Shown: positions 46,776 through 60,079 of the stretch, piece after piece
Layout: each line of letters begins with the position of its first letter
Position numbering within the stretch: position 1 is the first letter of the stretch
Assembly (NCBI GenBank): GCA_036417435.1
Contig: CM070908.1
Span: 46,657,090 to 46,721,089 of the forward strand
Length of the DNA stretch: 64,000 nucleotides
Source of the DNA: Inia geoffrensis
Taxonomy: Eukaryota > Chordata > Mammalia > Artiodactyla > Iniidae
Reading direction: 5' to 3'
Notes under the pieces: generated by a model
Seen by the model: the letters and a program-made list of their open reading frames with translations, nothing else
The model's database searches: none
What the model was told of the DNA's origin: nothing
Position numbers and translations under genes: made by a program

Positions 46776-47600
46776 TTAAATCAACTATTGTGTGCCGTGC
46801 ACAGATCCAAACAATGAAAACAATAAATGGTAGCTAAATATTGTATTCTTGGAGCTTACTGCCTAATTAGGGAGAATTATGTCTGTGAAATATCCACTTG
46901 TATATTTGCAAAATTGAAAATATGCTGAATGCATTGAAGGCAAGGCCTGTGGTTCCAAGAGGTAACAGACAGATTTAACTTAGGGAAGGCTTTCCTGAGA
47001 AAATGATGCTTACGCTGAGAGCCAAAATAAAGAGTAAGAGTGAGTAAAGGGTGGAGTGGGAAGAATATTATAGGCAGAGGAAAGAGCATGTGCAGACTTG
47101 GGAGGAAGCAGCATGGTAGATGGGCACTGTAGTCAGTGTGGAGACAGCAAAGGGCAAGAGTGGTATGAGGTGAGGGTGGAGAGAGAGGCATGGCTTGGAC
47201 CAAACAGGACTGTGAACACCATTGGTGGGGATTTTGGCATTTTATACTAAGAGCTCCCTGGACAATGTTCTGTGGTGTGTGTGGGGGGGGGGGGGGCATG
47301 ATCAGATTTCTGTTTTGAAGAGATCACCCTGGAAGCAATATATGTAACAATTTGGGTGGGGCTGGGACTTCAGGGTGAACATAAGCAGATCATGAGGAGG
47401 CTCCTGCAAATAACGGAGGCCTAAGCAATGGGACTTGGCATTAGATGGTGAGGCAGGAAACTGGACATAAGTGTTTAGGAACACTGGCAAAATTCTGGCA
47501 AAATGAATTGGAGAACAAGGAGATCAGCAAGAAGTGTGACACTAGTGCAAGAGAGGGGTGCTAAGGCCTTGGACTAGGTGGAAACCAAAAGGAAGGAATA
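46776..47600 (+). mobile_element. L2 (LINE-2) remnant, main part
   Basis: L2 3' region: 'gaaagagcatgtgcagactt', 'gatttctgttttgaagagat', 'caccctggaagcaatatatg', 'gatcatgaggaggctcctgc'. Includes a pure 14-base G run at 47283-47296. Interrupted downstream by a MIR (47620-47825); a last L2-like stretch lies at about 47860-48060. Confidence 0.7.
47283..47296. repeat. G homopolymer (14 G)
   Basis: Single-base run preceded by GT repeats inside L2-derived DNA; prone to slippage and able to form G-quadruplex structure. Confidence 0.9.
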
Positions 47601-47619
47601 GCTATGGAAGACCAAATAT

Positions 47620-47825
47620 TCCCACTTAATAACAAGGATAGCACCTATGCCATTGATTGAGTACTTGCTACATTCTAGATACATTTGATATTCTATTTTG
47701 TTCTTACAACTACTTTGTAAGGTAGGCATTATCCCCATTTTACAGATGAGGAATCTGAGAAGTAAAGTAATTTGCTCAAGGAGCATAACTAGTAAGTGGT
47801 AGAACCAGGGCTAGGACCCAGGGCT
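47620..47825 (+). mobile_element. MIR (mammalian-wide SINE)
   Basis: Clear MIR: 'attgattgagtacttgctac', 'ttatccccattttacagatg', 'agtaatttgctcaaggagca', 'gtggtagaaccagggctagg'. Confidence 0.88.
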
Positions 47826-49875
47826 ATAACATCAAAGGCCAACCAAAACCACCTACACTATGAATATTCCCCAGGTGTTAATGACTTAGGAGATGCAAGA
47901 GATAAAGTGGAACAGTTGAAAGTGACCATAAGGTTTAAAGACTGAGCAGAATGATAATGGATGCTTCCAATGATATTCGATGTGGACAAAGGAAGGAAGC
48001 AGGTGGTGAGTTCAATTCTGGACATACCAGATGACAAAGTAAATGTTCACCCAGTAGGTGGAAATATGCCTGATACAACAGAATCTTTCAAAGCAGTGGC
48101 CTCTCAGGCTGGCTGAAGCTGTGAGGTGGCTCAGCAGTCCTAGACTGGCATTGTGGGGCCCTCTCTTGGCTCATGAGCTAAGAGGTGTACCTCCCATCTT
48201 TGGCATGTATGTTATGTTTGGAAGAATGTGTAAGAAAACTCCTTCTTAACTGACATGAAGGGTTCTTCTGGGGACTCCAATCGAGATGGTGGAATAGGAA
48301 GTGGATCTCACCTCCTCCCACAAATACGTCAAAAATACATCTATATGTCAAACAACTCTCACAGAATACCTACTGAATGCTGACAGAAGGTCTCAGACAG
48401 CCAAAATTGCAAGAGAGATCACCACATAACCAAGTAGGACAAAAGAAAAAAAATAAAGGAAGTGAGAGAGGACTGGCACCCCTGGGAGGGATCTGTGAAA
48501 GAGGAAATGTTCCCTCACCCTGGGAAACACCTTCACCAGTGGGGAGATCACTCAGGACAGAGAGGGAGCTCCAGAAGCTCAGACGAGAGTAGCAGCTGGC
48601 TTGAGGCAGGCAGAACAGCAAGAGACCAGCACAGAGGGTCTGCACCTCCTCCCTGCACTCCCCAGCCTGAGACGTGCATCTGCTGCTGTGGGCAGGGGCT
48701 GGGTGCTGAATCTCGGGATTCAGAACACAGACACAGAGAGAGGGCTGGGGCTGGCTGTGCAGAGACAGCCTAAAGGGGCAGGACTATGCTTTGGGCCACA
48801 ACCAGGGGTATGTGGAGGAAGGAGACCAGGTCTGCCATAGAAGTGAAATGTTGTTAACAGGTGCAGGAAGGGAGGAACAGGGACCATCATAGCAGCCTCT
48901 TTCTCAGCATGATCACAGCTGGTTCAGTGCCACCTCTATGACTTCTGGGAGCACACAAGCACCAACAGGCTGCCCACATTCAGAGGTGAGGCTGAAATCA
49001 GAGTTCATCCCCAGGAATTGTGCAACTTAGGAAGCAGGGCTGAAATCTGAGCCCTCTCCCTGTGGCTGTGAAATCTGCAGATTTATGCCACTGCCACCAG
49101 CTTTGTAAACTCAGTGCCTGCAGGACATCCAAGTGGACAACGGGTGCTCCAATGGCTGGGGCAAGTCCAGCATTAGCAGCTGTTGGCTTTGCAAGTGCAT
49201 GCACAAGGAGGCAGGGCCAGAGTCTGGGCTGCTTCCATAGCTCCTACAGTGGGTCCAAGTGCGTGACTACTGTGGTCCTGGTACCTGACTTCAGTGGATT
49301 GGTGCCTACGGATCTGCACTGGTGGCTTTGTGAACACAGTGCCTGAGGGACACTGGGGCCAATGGCATTCCCACAGTTAAGGCAGGGCCAAGTGAAGTGC
49401 CAGCAACAGTATACTTTGTGAGCTCACACAACATGTGACAGGCAACACCACCGAGCACACTCCTGGGTGGACAGCTCCTGCTGAAGAATACTCAGTGGCT
49501 CCTCTCCTAGTGTGAGGCCTTCAATCTTGCCTACCTTATGCTGCAGTCAGAAACAGATATGGGGGCTTCTACTCCAAACACTAGAAGGTAGACCCTGTCC
49601 CTGACAGGATTGTGACAACCACAGAGCAAAGAGGAGGGCCCACTCATATCCAGTGTAGACTCTGGTCATCAAAACACCAGTCACACCCCCTATCAAAGGG
49701 ATAACAGCCAGTACACACTGGGGAAAGACCCAGCAGCACTAAAAGTAGCACTCGCACCAAAAATATTAAACCCACGCAGGCTACACAGGAACTCTCCCAC
49801 ATAAAAACAGCTCTCCAAGACCACAGTAGATAACTCTTTCTCCTAAACTCATAGAGTTAGAGAAATACAAGTAAA

Positions 49876-50755
49876 ATGAAGAAACAGAGAAATCACTCCC
49901 AATTAAAAGATCAAGAGAATTCACCTGAAAGTACAAACAATGAAACAGACTTCTTCAGTCTAATAGACTCTGAGTTCAAAAAGGAGGTAATAAAAATACT
50001 GAAGGGATTAAGAAAGTCTATCAATAGAAATGCAGATTACTATAAAAAGGAACTAGAAACTATAAAGAGGAACCAAGAAAAATTATAAAACTCATTTGCT
50101 GAGATGAAAACTGAGCTAAAGGCAATAAACCGAAAATTGAATAATGCAGAAGAACAAATAAGTGATCTGGAAGATAGAATAATGGAAATCACCAAATCTG
50201 AAAACAGAAAGAAAGACAAATGAAAACAAAATGAAAGCAATATACAAGACCTATGGGATAATATGAAGCATGCCAATCTACACAAAATAGCGATCCCAGA
50301 AGGAGAGGAAAGAAAAAAGGGGATAGAAAATATATTTGAAGAATCATGGCTGAAAACTTCCCAAACCTAAAGAAGGAAATGGACATCCAGGTATAGGAAG
50401 TGCAGAGGATCCCAAACAAGATGAACCCAAACAGACCTACACCAAGACATATTATAACTAAAATGACAAAAGTTAAATAGAGGATTTTAAAGGCACCAAG
50501 AGAAAAACAAAGAATTCATTACAAGGGAACCCCCACAAGGCTATCAGCTGATTTCTCTACAGATGTTGCAGGCTAGGAGTGGCAAGATATATTCAAAGTC
50601 CTGAAAAGGAAAAACCTGCAACCTAGTATACTCTACCCAGCAAGATTATCATTTAGAATAAAAGGAGGGATAAAGAATTTCTCAGACAAGTAAAATCTTA
50701 GAGAATACAGTGATACTAAACCTATCCTAAAAGAAATATTGAAAAGTCTTTTCTA
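49876..50755 (+). pseudogene. L1 ORF1 remnant
   Basis: Starts MKKQRNHSQLKDQENSPES (L1 ORF1-like), stops at 50088. The coiled-coil and RRM parts then continue in other frames (50101-50230 and onward; 'ggcaccaagagaaaaacaaa', 'ctacccagcaagattatcat'). Several indels and stops. Confidence 0.85.
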
Positions 50756-50850
50756 AATACAAAAGAAGCCAGAATCAACAGGAAAGAGAAAAATCAAAAT
50801 TGGAAAGTAAATCATTTAAATAAGCCAGTACACATATTTTTTAAAATATC

Positions 50851-51515
50851 AAAAAATTTTTGTGTTAGCATATGGTATTTGTTTTTCTCTTTCTGACTTA
50901 CTTCACTCTGTATGACAGACTCTAGGTCCATCCACCTCACTACAAATAACTCAATTTCGTTTCTTTTTATGGCTGAGTAGTATTCCATTGTATATATGTG
51001 CCACATCTTCTTTATCCATTCATCTGTCAATGGACACTTAGGTTGCTTCCATGTCCTGGCTATTGTAAATAGAGCTGCAGTGAACATTTTGGTACAAGAC
51101 TCTTTTTGTTAACACATATATATGGAATCTAAAAGAAAAAAAAAAAGGTCATGAAGAACCTAGGGACAAGATGGGAATAAAGACACAGACCTTCTAGAGA
51201 ATGGACTTGAGGATATGGGGAGGGGGAAGGGTAAGCTGGGAAAAAGTGAGAGAGTGGCATGGACATATATACACTACCAAACGTAAAATAGATAGCTAGT
51301 GGAAAGCAGCCGCATAACACAGGGAGATCAGCTCAGTGCTTTGTGACCACCTAGAGGGGTGGGATAGGGAGGGTGAGAGGGAGGGAGACGCAAGAGGGAG
51401 GAGATACGGGGACATATGTATATGTATAACTGATCACTTTGTTATAAAGCAGAAACTAACACACCATTGTAAAGCAATTATACTCCAATAAAGATGTTAA
51501 AAAAATTTTTTTGTG
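50851..51515. mobile_element. Twin-primed L1 nested in the old L1
   Basis: 50865 to about 51103 is minus-strand L1 ORF2 end (frame 51087-50812, [20 protein letters not shown]). About 51104-51500 is the plus-strand continuation through the 3'UTR to 'aataaagatgttaaaaaaa'. The pieces meet at adjacent L1 positions (around 'taacaca/ttaacacata'). Flanks share about 'aaaaaatttttgtg' (50851-50864 and about 51499-51515, T-run length differing). It interrupts the spacer between ORF1 and ORF2 of the host L1. Confidence 0.88.
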
Positions 51516-51860
51516 TGTGAAAGCAATGATAACTACAATGAACAGCAAAAGGATAAACATGAAAGTGTAAAAGAGCATATCAAAATCATAAAATGTGGAG
51601 GGGAGAATAAGAAAAATGTACATTTTTTAAAGAATGTGTTTGAATCTTTACCAGTCTAAAGCAAGTAGATATAGGAATGGGTTAGCATACTTGAAAAACA
51701 GGGTAACCACAAATGAAAAACATACAATAGATTCACCAAAAACCAGTAAGAAAGGAACTCAAGCAAATAAAAAAGAAAACCATCAAACTACAAAAAGAAA
51801 GAAAAGAAAAGAAAAGGAACAAAGAAGAAATACAAAATCACCTGGAAAACAAGGTGTAAA

Positions 51861-54800
51861 ATGGCAATAAATGCATATCTATCAATAATTACCTTAAATG
51901 TCAATTGCCTAAATGCTGCAATCAAAAGACACAGAGTGGCAGATTTGATTAAAAAACACAAGAGCCTATAATATGATGCCTACAAGAGGCCCACTTTAGG
52001 GCAAAGGACACACATAGATTGAAAATGAGGGGATGGAAAAAGGTATTTCATGCAAACAGAAATGACAAGAAAGTGGGGGTAGCAATACTCATATCAGACA
52101 AAATAGACTTTAAAGCAAAAGCCATAAAGAAAGATAAAGAAACATTCTCTAGGATTGACCACATACTAGGTCACAAAACAAGCCTCAACAAATTTAAGAG
52201 GATAGAAATTATTTCAAGCATCTTTTCTGACCACAATGGCATGGAACTAGAAATCAAGCACAAAAAGAGAAATGAGAAAAAATGATTACATGTGGACTAA
52301 ACAAGATGCTACTACAAAAACCAAAGGGTCAATGATCAAATCAAAGAGGAAATTTTAAAATACCTTTAGGCAAATGACAATGAAAACACAACCATACAAA
52401 ATCTATGGGATACAGCAAAAGCAGTCCTTAGAGGGAAGTTCATAGCCATATAGGTCTTCCTCAAAAAACAAGAAAAATCTCAAATAAACAACCTAACCTA
52501 CTACCTAAAAGAATTAGAAAAAGAAGAACAAAAAAACCCTAAAGTTAGCAGAAGGAAGGAAATAATAATGATCAGAGAGGGAATAAATAGAGACTTAAAA
52601 AGAGTAGAAAAAAATCAGTAAAACAGATGATTATTTGAAAGGGTAAACAAAATCAACAACCCTCTGGCCAGGCTCACCAAGAAGAAAAGAGAGAGGACCA
52701 AAATAAAGTAAGAAATGAAAGTGATAAATAACAACTGATACCACAGAAATACAAAAACACATAAGAGAATACTATGAACAACTATATGCCAACAAATTGG
52801 ACAACCTAGGAGAAATGGACAAGTTTCTAGAAACATGCAGCGCACCAATACTGAATGAAAAAGAAATAGATAATAAGAGACCAATCACTAGAGGTGAAAT
52901 AGAAAATGTAAAAAACACACAAAAAAACACACCAACTCCCTGCAAACAAAAGTACAGGCTTCACTGAGGAATTCTACTGAACATACAAAGAAGTTATACT
53001 GATTTTCAAACTCTTCCAAAAGACTGAAGAGGAGGGAACACTCCCAAAGTCATTTCTTTGAAGCCACCATCACCCTGATACCAAAACCAGATAAAGATAC
53101 TACTGAAAAAGAAAATTACAGGCCAATATCTTTGAAGAATATAGATGCAAAAATTCTTAATAAAATATTGGCAAACTGAATCCAGCAACACACAAAAAAA
53201 ACCCCACACCAGGACTAAGTGGGTTTCATCCCAGGGTCATAAGGATGGCTCAACACATGCAAATAAATCAGTGTGATACACCACATCAACAAAAGAAAAG
53301 ACAAAACCACATGGTCATCTCAATAGATGCAGAGAAAGCATTTGATAAAACTCAACATTCATTCATGATGTTGAATGATGTTGAAAACTCTCACCAAAGT
53401 GGGTATAGAGTGACCATATCTCAACATCATAATAGCTATTTATGCCAAATCCACAGAGAATATAATACTCTGATGAAAAGCTGAAAGCCTTCCTGTTAAA
53501 ATCTGGAACAAGACTAGGATGCTCTCTCTCATCATTTCTCTTCAACACAGTATTGGAAGTTCGAGTCACAGTGGTCAGACAAGAAAAAGAAATAAAATGT
53601 ATCCAAATTTGAAGGGGAGAGGTAAAATTGTCATTATATTCAGATGATATGATGCTGTTTATATAAATCCCTAAAGACTCCACACAAAAACTACTAGAAC
53701 TGGTAAATGAATTCAGCAAGGAGCAGGATACAAGATTAACATACAGAAATCTGTTGCATTTCTTTATACTAACAATGAAATATCATAAAGGGATATTTAA
53801 AAAAAAAAATCCCTTTTAAAATCTCATCAAAAAAACCCCCAGGAATAAACCTGACCAAGGAGGTGAAAGACTTGTACACTGAGAACTAGAAAACATTAAT
53901 AAAGGAAACTGAAAGTGATTCAAAGAAATGGAAAAATATCCCATGCTCTTGGATTGGAAGAATTAATATCATTAAAATGGCCATACCCAAAACAATCTAC
54001 AGATTTAATGCAATCCCTATCAAATTACCCATGACATTTTTCACAGAACTAGAACAAATAATCCTAAAATTTATATGGAATCATTAAAGACCCAGAATTG
54101 TCAAAGCAATCCCGAGGAAAAAGAACAATGTAGGAGACATAACCCTCCCAGACTTCAGACAATACTACAAGCCTACAGCAATCAAAACAGCACATTACTG
54201 GCACAAAAACAGACATATGGATCAATGGAACAGAATACAGAGCCCAGAAATAAACCCACATACCTACAGTCAATTAATCTTCAACAAAGGAGGTAAGAAT
54301 ATAAAATGGGAAAAAGTCTTAGGCAAGTGGTGTTGGGAAACCTGAACAGTCACATGTAGATCAATTAAGTTAAAACACACCCTCACACCATACACAAAAA
54401 CAAACTCAAAATGGTTTAAAGACTTAAATATAAGACATGACACTGTAAAACTCCTAGAAGAGAACATAGGCAAAACATTCTCTGACATAAATCATACCAA
54501 CGTTTTCCTAGGTCAGTCTCTTAAGATGATAGAAATAAAAGTAAAAATAAACGAATAGGGCCTAATTAAACATATAAGCTTTTGCACAGCAAAGGAAACC
54601 ATAAACAACCTATGGACTGACAACCTACGGACTGGGAGAAAATATTTGCAAACAATGCTACCGACAGGGGATTAATTTCCAAAATATACAAATAGCTCAT
54701 ACAACTCAGTAACAAAAAAACCCAATAAAAAAATGGCAGAAGACCTAAACTGACATTTCTCCAAAGAAGACATACAGATGGCCATGAGGCATATGAAAAG

Positions 54801-55290
54801 ATGCTCAACATCACGACTTATTAGAGAAATGCAAATCAAAACTGCAATGAGGTACCACCTCACATGGGTCAGAATGGCCATCATCAAAAAATCTACAAAC
54901 AATAAATGCTGGAGAGGGTGTGGAGAAAGGGGAACCCTCCTACACTGTTGGTGGGAATGTAAATTGGTGCAGCCACTATGGAAAACAGTATGGAGGTTCC
55001 TCAAAAAACTAAAAATAGAGTTGCCATATGTTCCAGCAACCCCTCCCCTGGGCATACATCCAGAGAAAACTATAATTTGAAAAGATACATGTACCCCAAT
55101 ATTCATAGCAGCACTATTTACAATAGCCAAGACATGGAAGCAACCTAAGTGTCCATTGACAGATGAATGGATAAAGAACACGTGGTCTATATATACAATG
55201 GAATACTATTCAGCTATAAAATAAGAATGAAATAATGTCATTTGAAGCAACATGGATGGACCTAGAGATTTTTATTTAAGTGAACTAAGT
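51861..55290 (+). pseudogene. L1 ORF2 remnant with in-frame endonuclease deletion
   Basis: Begins [19 protein letters not shown] at 51861, then QEAHF-type and [13 protein letters not shown] motifs. KDKE is followed directly by [11 protein letters not shown] (about 52130-52150), whereas intact ORF2 has about 105 residues between these points. The missing block includes the catalytic D144 and N146. Degenerate RT motifs follow ([10 protein letters not shown] near 53320), and the C-terminal Cys-rich part is near 54895-55080. Many stops and frameshifts. Confidence 0.87.
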
Positions 55291-55671
55291 CAGAAAGACA
55301 AATCCATATGATATCACTTATATGTGGAATCAAAAATATGACATAAACAGATTCACACACACAGAGAACAGATTTGTGGTTGCCAAGGAGAAGAGGGGTG
55401 GGGAGGGATGGATTGGGAGTCTGGAATTAGCAGATGCAAACTATTATGTATAGAATGAAGGAACAACAAGATCCTACTCTAGAGGACAGATGACTATATT
55501 CAGTATCCTATCATAAACCATAATGGAAAAGAATATAAGAAAAGAATATATATATTCTTTATACATATATATGTATAAATGAATCACTTTGCTGTACACC
55601 AGAAACTAACAAAACATTGTAAATCAACTATACTTCAATAAAAAATAAAATTTTAAAAAAGGGCTCTTCTG

Positions 55672-57740
55672 CTCTGAATAAACATCTACAGTTCTAAGGA
55701 GCAAATAATTGTATGCACTTTTGAACTAAACAAGTCAAGTAAATATTACAGAGAAAATATTATATCACTATACACTACCTCTCTCCCCCCAAAAACACTA
55801 ATTTTGAGCAAATATTGAACAATTTTAGCACCTTATTTTTCAATTGAGTATATAGTACTTTTCAGGCAAAAACTAAATAGAGAAAATAAAATTTGTAGGA
55901 GAAACTACAAATTTAATCCTCATTAAATTCCCCAAATTGTATCTTCTTTTCCATATCATAAAATAAGGCTATTTTTGCTGTAGAACAGCTACATAAATGA
56001 TTTGGAACCTAATCAACTGAGATAGAACTCTGAAGGAAGTTAAGCCAAAATAAATGAAATTAGGTGCCAGAAATGAGAAATGTTTCAACATGCTTTATCA
56101 CACTTCACTCATCAGTCCTCTGATCTTTTTTTTCTTTAGATTTTTCTTTTCCTCTTTGACTGAATTACATAACATGTTAAGACATAAAATATTGCCTTAT
56201 TTTTCATTTTTTCTAACCTACAGCTCCTTTCCATTAGTTTTTATTAGACTTTATAGGCCACTTTTTTAACAGAAATGTCCAGTATTTACACTCACTATTT
56301 TCTTATGCTTAAATCTTAGAGGCTGATCAGATGCAGATTCAAGTGTTTAGCATGTACATTTCATAGATGTGCTGTGCACATCCATCAGGAGGCATGTACT
56401 GTCCGCTTGTTCCTCTTTGTGTGATGTCAGCAGTCAGCAGTGATCATATCAGATCCATTATTTCATTCAGGGGCTGCAAACTGACAATATTTTTTATCCC
56501 TTCAGTACTTATTAGCTGAAGTACTTCTGTAATGAGAAACTTCCCCCTCATCAATTTAGTTACCCTGAGATAGAATTCATAAGGGAAAGGCAGAATAAAT
56601 GTTTGATTCTATCCTTTTGTAAACAATTTTCGAAATAATGAGTTGGTCACTTAGCATCTTCCAAAGGTAACCAATGAGAGATTTTTTTTCTTTTTTTTAC
56701 TATTGTGAACTCTCGGATTTAAACATTAGTTAATGCCTTCAATCAATTTTGGTTATTATTCTTATTGATGCTTTAATTATCCAATAGATAGTCTGTGAGA
56801 GCCTCCTTGTTGGCTCCTGAGTCCTTTTGACACACGCTCGTTAGTCCTTGACAGCATCCTCGCCATGTATTCTGTTATGTCAAGATATTCCAGCCTAGTC
56901 TCATTCAGTTCCTGCTCAAGAGTTGTAATGGGCTACACTTCCAAAGCCATAGGTGCAAAGGGAGCACACTGCTGCTTGCTTCGTTTCTATATCATTTTAG
57001 TGAAATTTAGGAAATATGTGTCTTTTTAAAAAGATAAGATCTATCATGAATTTGTACTGATTCATATTGATACTTCTAATTTGAATTAGTATTTTCTACT
57101 TTGTTTCTGTTTCTCCTTTCTCCCATGCTGAAAACCCTAGTTCTCAAAGACACCTATAAAATTGCAAAGATGCTTGGTCACCCTGCAATTCTAGCCAAGG
57201 TCGAGCAGCCTGGACTGAAGACACCTCAGGTGAGTCATAAATAAAGAGGCTCATTTCTTGGAAAAGGGCTCTTCCATGTTTTGACCCTTCTGTCCATCCT
57301 GCTGGGCCTCAGGCCACTCATAAGTAGGTTGTAATCATTTCATAATGACTCCTTCAAACTGCAGATATGGAGTCCCCAGATTTTAGGAGAAGCTTCAGAG
57401 GGGAGGGTGGAAATCACATGCACTTTATATGTTGTCACCACTTCTTCCATGGCCATAGTGTGGGGTGACCGTGTCATCCAAAGGCTAACGGGCTACTCCT
57501 ATATGATTGTACAGGGGACGAAAAAGCTATTTCTGAAAAAAATTGTCACTAACTAAAAATTACACCAGAAAGGGGGAAAAACAGGTCACAAACTTTTCTC
57601 ATTTAGGTTTAGACTGGGGGCAGGAGGGCTTCTTTTTTTTCATGGAGAAATATATAAATATATGTATCAATATTTATATATCAATAAAGAATAGAGCCAA
57701 TATAGGATATGTTATACAGAATATGTCTATCAATCTAGAA
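55672..57740. other. Intronic sequence, mostly unassigned
   Basis: AT-rich single-copy-looking DNA. The only coding-like signal is the plus-strand exon candidate 57141-57229, which I treat as unproven. Confidence 0.45.
57141..57229 (+). other. Weak candidate exon, plus strand
   Basis: 89 bases between a pyrimidine-rich acceptor (CTCCTTTCTCCC...CCCTAG) and a consensus donor CTCAG|GTGAGT. One frame is open throughout (LKDTYKIAKMLGHPAILAKV, then EQPGLKTPQ); the other two are closed. No second exon that joins in phase was found on this strand, so it may be a chance match or part of a non-coding RNA. Confidence 0.22.
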
Positions 57741-57744
57741 TTTA

Positions 57745-57900
57745 TTCTATATTCAACAATTATTCATTAAGCATCTACCAGGCATGGTGTACGACTCTGG
57801 GGAATCAAAGATGAACAAGATAAACTCACCACCCTTAAGTAAACAGACGTGAGCTAAATAGCTTTTGAATAAAAAGCTATTTAAAACACAATGATATGAG
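57745..57900 (+). mobile_element. L2/MIR-like remnant
   Basis: 'attcattaagcatctaccag', 'gcatggtgtacgactctggg' and 'gatgaacaagataaactcac' follow the L2 3'-end wording (cattgagcacctactatg...caggcactgtgctaggc). Short and ancient. Confidence 0.65.
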
Positions 57901-58959
57901 TGAAAAAGTGATTGAAGCATAGAGGGGGAGATTAATTCTGCACAACGAAAATTAAGAGAAGTGTTAATGGAGGAGCTGGTTAATATCCCAGGCTTCCAAT
58001 TTCTTTAGCTCATAGGAGGCGAGGCCTGCCCCCGATTATAGGGTACACTTCATAAGCATATGAACCACCACAGGCTTATAATATCAGATGAGGAGACCAT
58101 AGCATTCTTCATAGGATAATTTAATCTGTGTCTTAACCCAGTTGAAAGGAGGATGAATCTATGGCCCCTTCGGTCCCCTCATGCCCCAGACTAAGAACAG
58201 AGATGAGATGCTCCTGTGAGAGATGCTGCCACAGCAGAGGAAGCACACAAGGTTGGGAGTGGGTGGCACAGCTAAACAAAAGGAGGAAAAGAAAGACACC
58301 AAGGAAGGAGGCCAAACTGAAAACTTAAGTCACAAAAGAGACAATGATTTGCGCTAAGGACAGGCACTGCTGGAAACACGGAGCAGGGACAGGTCGCAGC
58401 CCCCTTCACGTCTGTTTGCAGCAGGCGCCTTCCTCTCATAAAGCTAGGATTTCTGTTAAAATAAATGCGTGTATAAACTGGATTATTCTGAATATCATTT
58501 TAATAAGAATATAAAACATCAATATGTAACGTTTTCATGGGAGACTTGAGCTTCTGTCTTTAAAATCTATTTATTGGTATTCATGATGCAATATGTGAAT
58601 ATCCTACAATAAAAATCTGAAGTCTCTTCCACTTCTGTTTTGATCTACCCTAGCTTTGTTTCTCAGCCTTATTTGCCAAAACAACCCATAAAATCTCTAA
58701 TCTCAGATGAGGTAGGGTTTATATTTTGTTTACCTGCAGCTATGTGTTTTTTTTCCCAACTCCTGTTTGTGTATGTGAAGACACCACTGATGTAAGGCAA
58801 AAAAGCAAAAACATACTGTTTGCATTTCTTATCAAAGAGCCTATATGACTGTTAGCGTAACTGATGCTACCTTGGGCCCATACAGCTCCTCCTGTCCTCC
58901 CGCTGACCCTATCCAGGACTGTACCACACAATAAATCACTTCTCTGTCATTAGGAGCTT
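57901..58959. other. Intronic sequence, no feature recognised
   Basis: No repeat or splice-supported exon identified. An AATAAA-bearing stretch near 58930 may be part of an older LTR, but I cannot support it. Confidence 0.45.
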
Positions 58960-59351
58960 TGTAGTTAAGAGGCATTGTTTAATAATCAGTAGGACCAGGT
59001 GGCCTCCATGCTCTGTTAGTCCCTAAACAATGACGAAGACCTTTGCTGACGTATTCCCAGTGCCCACGAGACAGTTACCCATTCATAAAGCTTGACTTAG
59101 GCACGCCCTATTTCCGAGCAGCCCCCCAACTCCTTGGTTAACTATAAAACTCTCCCAATGTCCCCTCTCAGAGATGTGGAGTGCAGCTGTGAATGCTTCT
59201 GGGTCATTGTCCACCTGATCCAGATCCCACCCTGTAACTTATCCTGTAATAAACTGGTCCATTGATTACATGGAGCTGCCTGCCTCGATTTTCTGTCTCA
59301 AGATGCCTTCTCAGTTCAGTGGGCACTTTTGGTTCCCTCTGTCTTCCAACA
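58960..59351 (+). mobile_element. Solo retroviral-type LTR
   Basis: U3-like part, then TATA-like 'ctataaaa' (59142-59149), AATAAA (59248-59253) and a U5-like end closing 'cttccaaca' at 59351. The spacing of TATA box and poly(A) signal (about 105 bases) fits an ERV LTR. No internal retroviral genes flank it. The left boundary is approximate and no target duplication was confirmed. Confidence 0.62.
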
Positions 59352-59734
59352 TTGCCTGAATTATGAGTTAATTTACACTACAGATTGGATACAGTGAAAG
59401 AAAAAGAAACCTTAAAGAAAAAGTTCATTGGCAGCATGCTTGTGCCAAAGTTTAAGTATATGCTGAAGCTTTTAAAAAATATACAAAATTGGAGCAGGAT
59501 CAAGCATCTTTACACAACTGGGCCCAAGCTGTTTGGGCCTTGTGTCTTTCTGGGACAGGAGAATGGGAGCTTGTGACCACCTCAAAATGGCTACTGACCA
59601 GGTCAAATGGATTTCCTATTGCCAAGTTGTGTTAACCAGAAATAAACAATTTTCTTTCTGTCTGGTTGATTTAACTTCTTTGTGATTTAGTTTCCTTATG
59701 TAAGAATAGAACTATTTACCAGCACCCAAAGTCT

Positions 59735-59885
59735 AGGAGACCATAGAATGTTGAAGATGAAAAGAACCTTAGAAATTGTTCATTCCACCCTCATAGGTGA
59801 TAAAAATCATGGCCCCAGATGGTTAACTGACTTATTCAGAGTTGCAAAGCTCAATTTAGGGGCTCATTGAAGAATAGTCTAACAA
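59735..59885 (+). mobile_element. MIR3-like remnant
   Basis: 'gaatgttgaagatgaaaaga', 'accttagaaattgttcattc' and 'gttaactgacttattcagag' follow the MIR-family wording ('gaccttagagatcatctagt...aagtgacttgcccaaggtca'). Ancient. Confidence 0.65.
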
Positions 59886-60079
59886 ACGTTGGAATAGAAT
59901 TCTCTAAAAAGGACATATATATTTATTTAAATTAAAGATATTTAATAACATTTCTTCTTAGGAAAACATGCAATAATACTGAAAGAACTTTCTATTAGTC
60001 TTCTTAGAACAATGGCTTCAGAAATAAATGTGAGAAAATTAGAGGTAAAAACATATCCTCGACTTAGTATCTTAAGCAG

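Larger units (their letters stand above)
48258..55671 (+). mobile_element. Full-length old L1, plus strand
   Basis: 48271-55658, bounded by 'aagggttcttctg' (48258-48270) and 'aagggctcttctg' (55659-55671), one mismatch. It opens with GAGATGGTGG near the start, then about 1.6 kb of 5'UTR, ORF1 and ORF2 remnants, 3'UTR and an A-rich tail ('caataaaaaataaaatttta'). About 0.65 kb of its length is a later twin-primed L1 at 50865-51500. The 5'UTR is GC-richer and unlike that of copy B. It lies in antisense orientation in the large host-gene intron. Confidence 0.92.

Noticed and set aside
58133..58315. 60-codon minus-strand frame with a signal-peptide-like start
   Set aside because: No splice acceptor or donor in phase with the host gene, and no further support.
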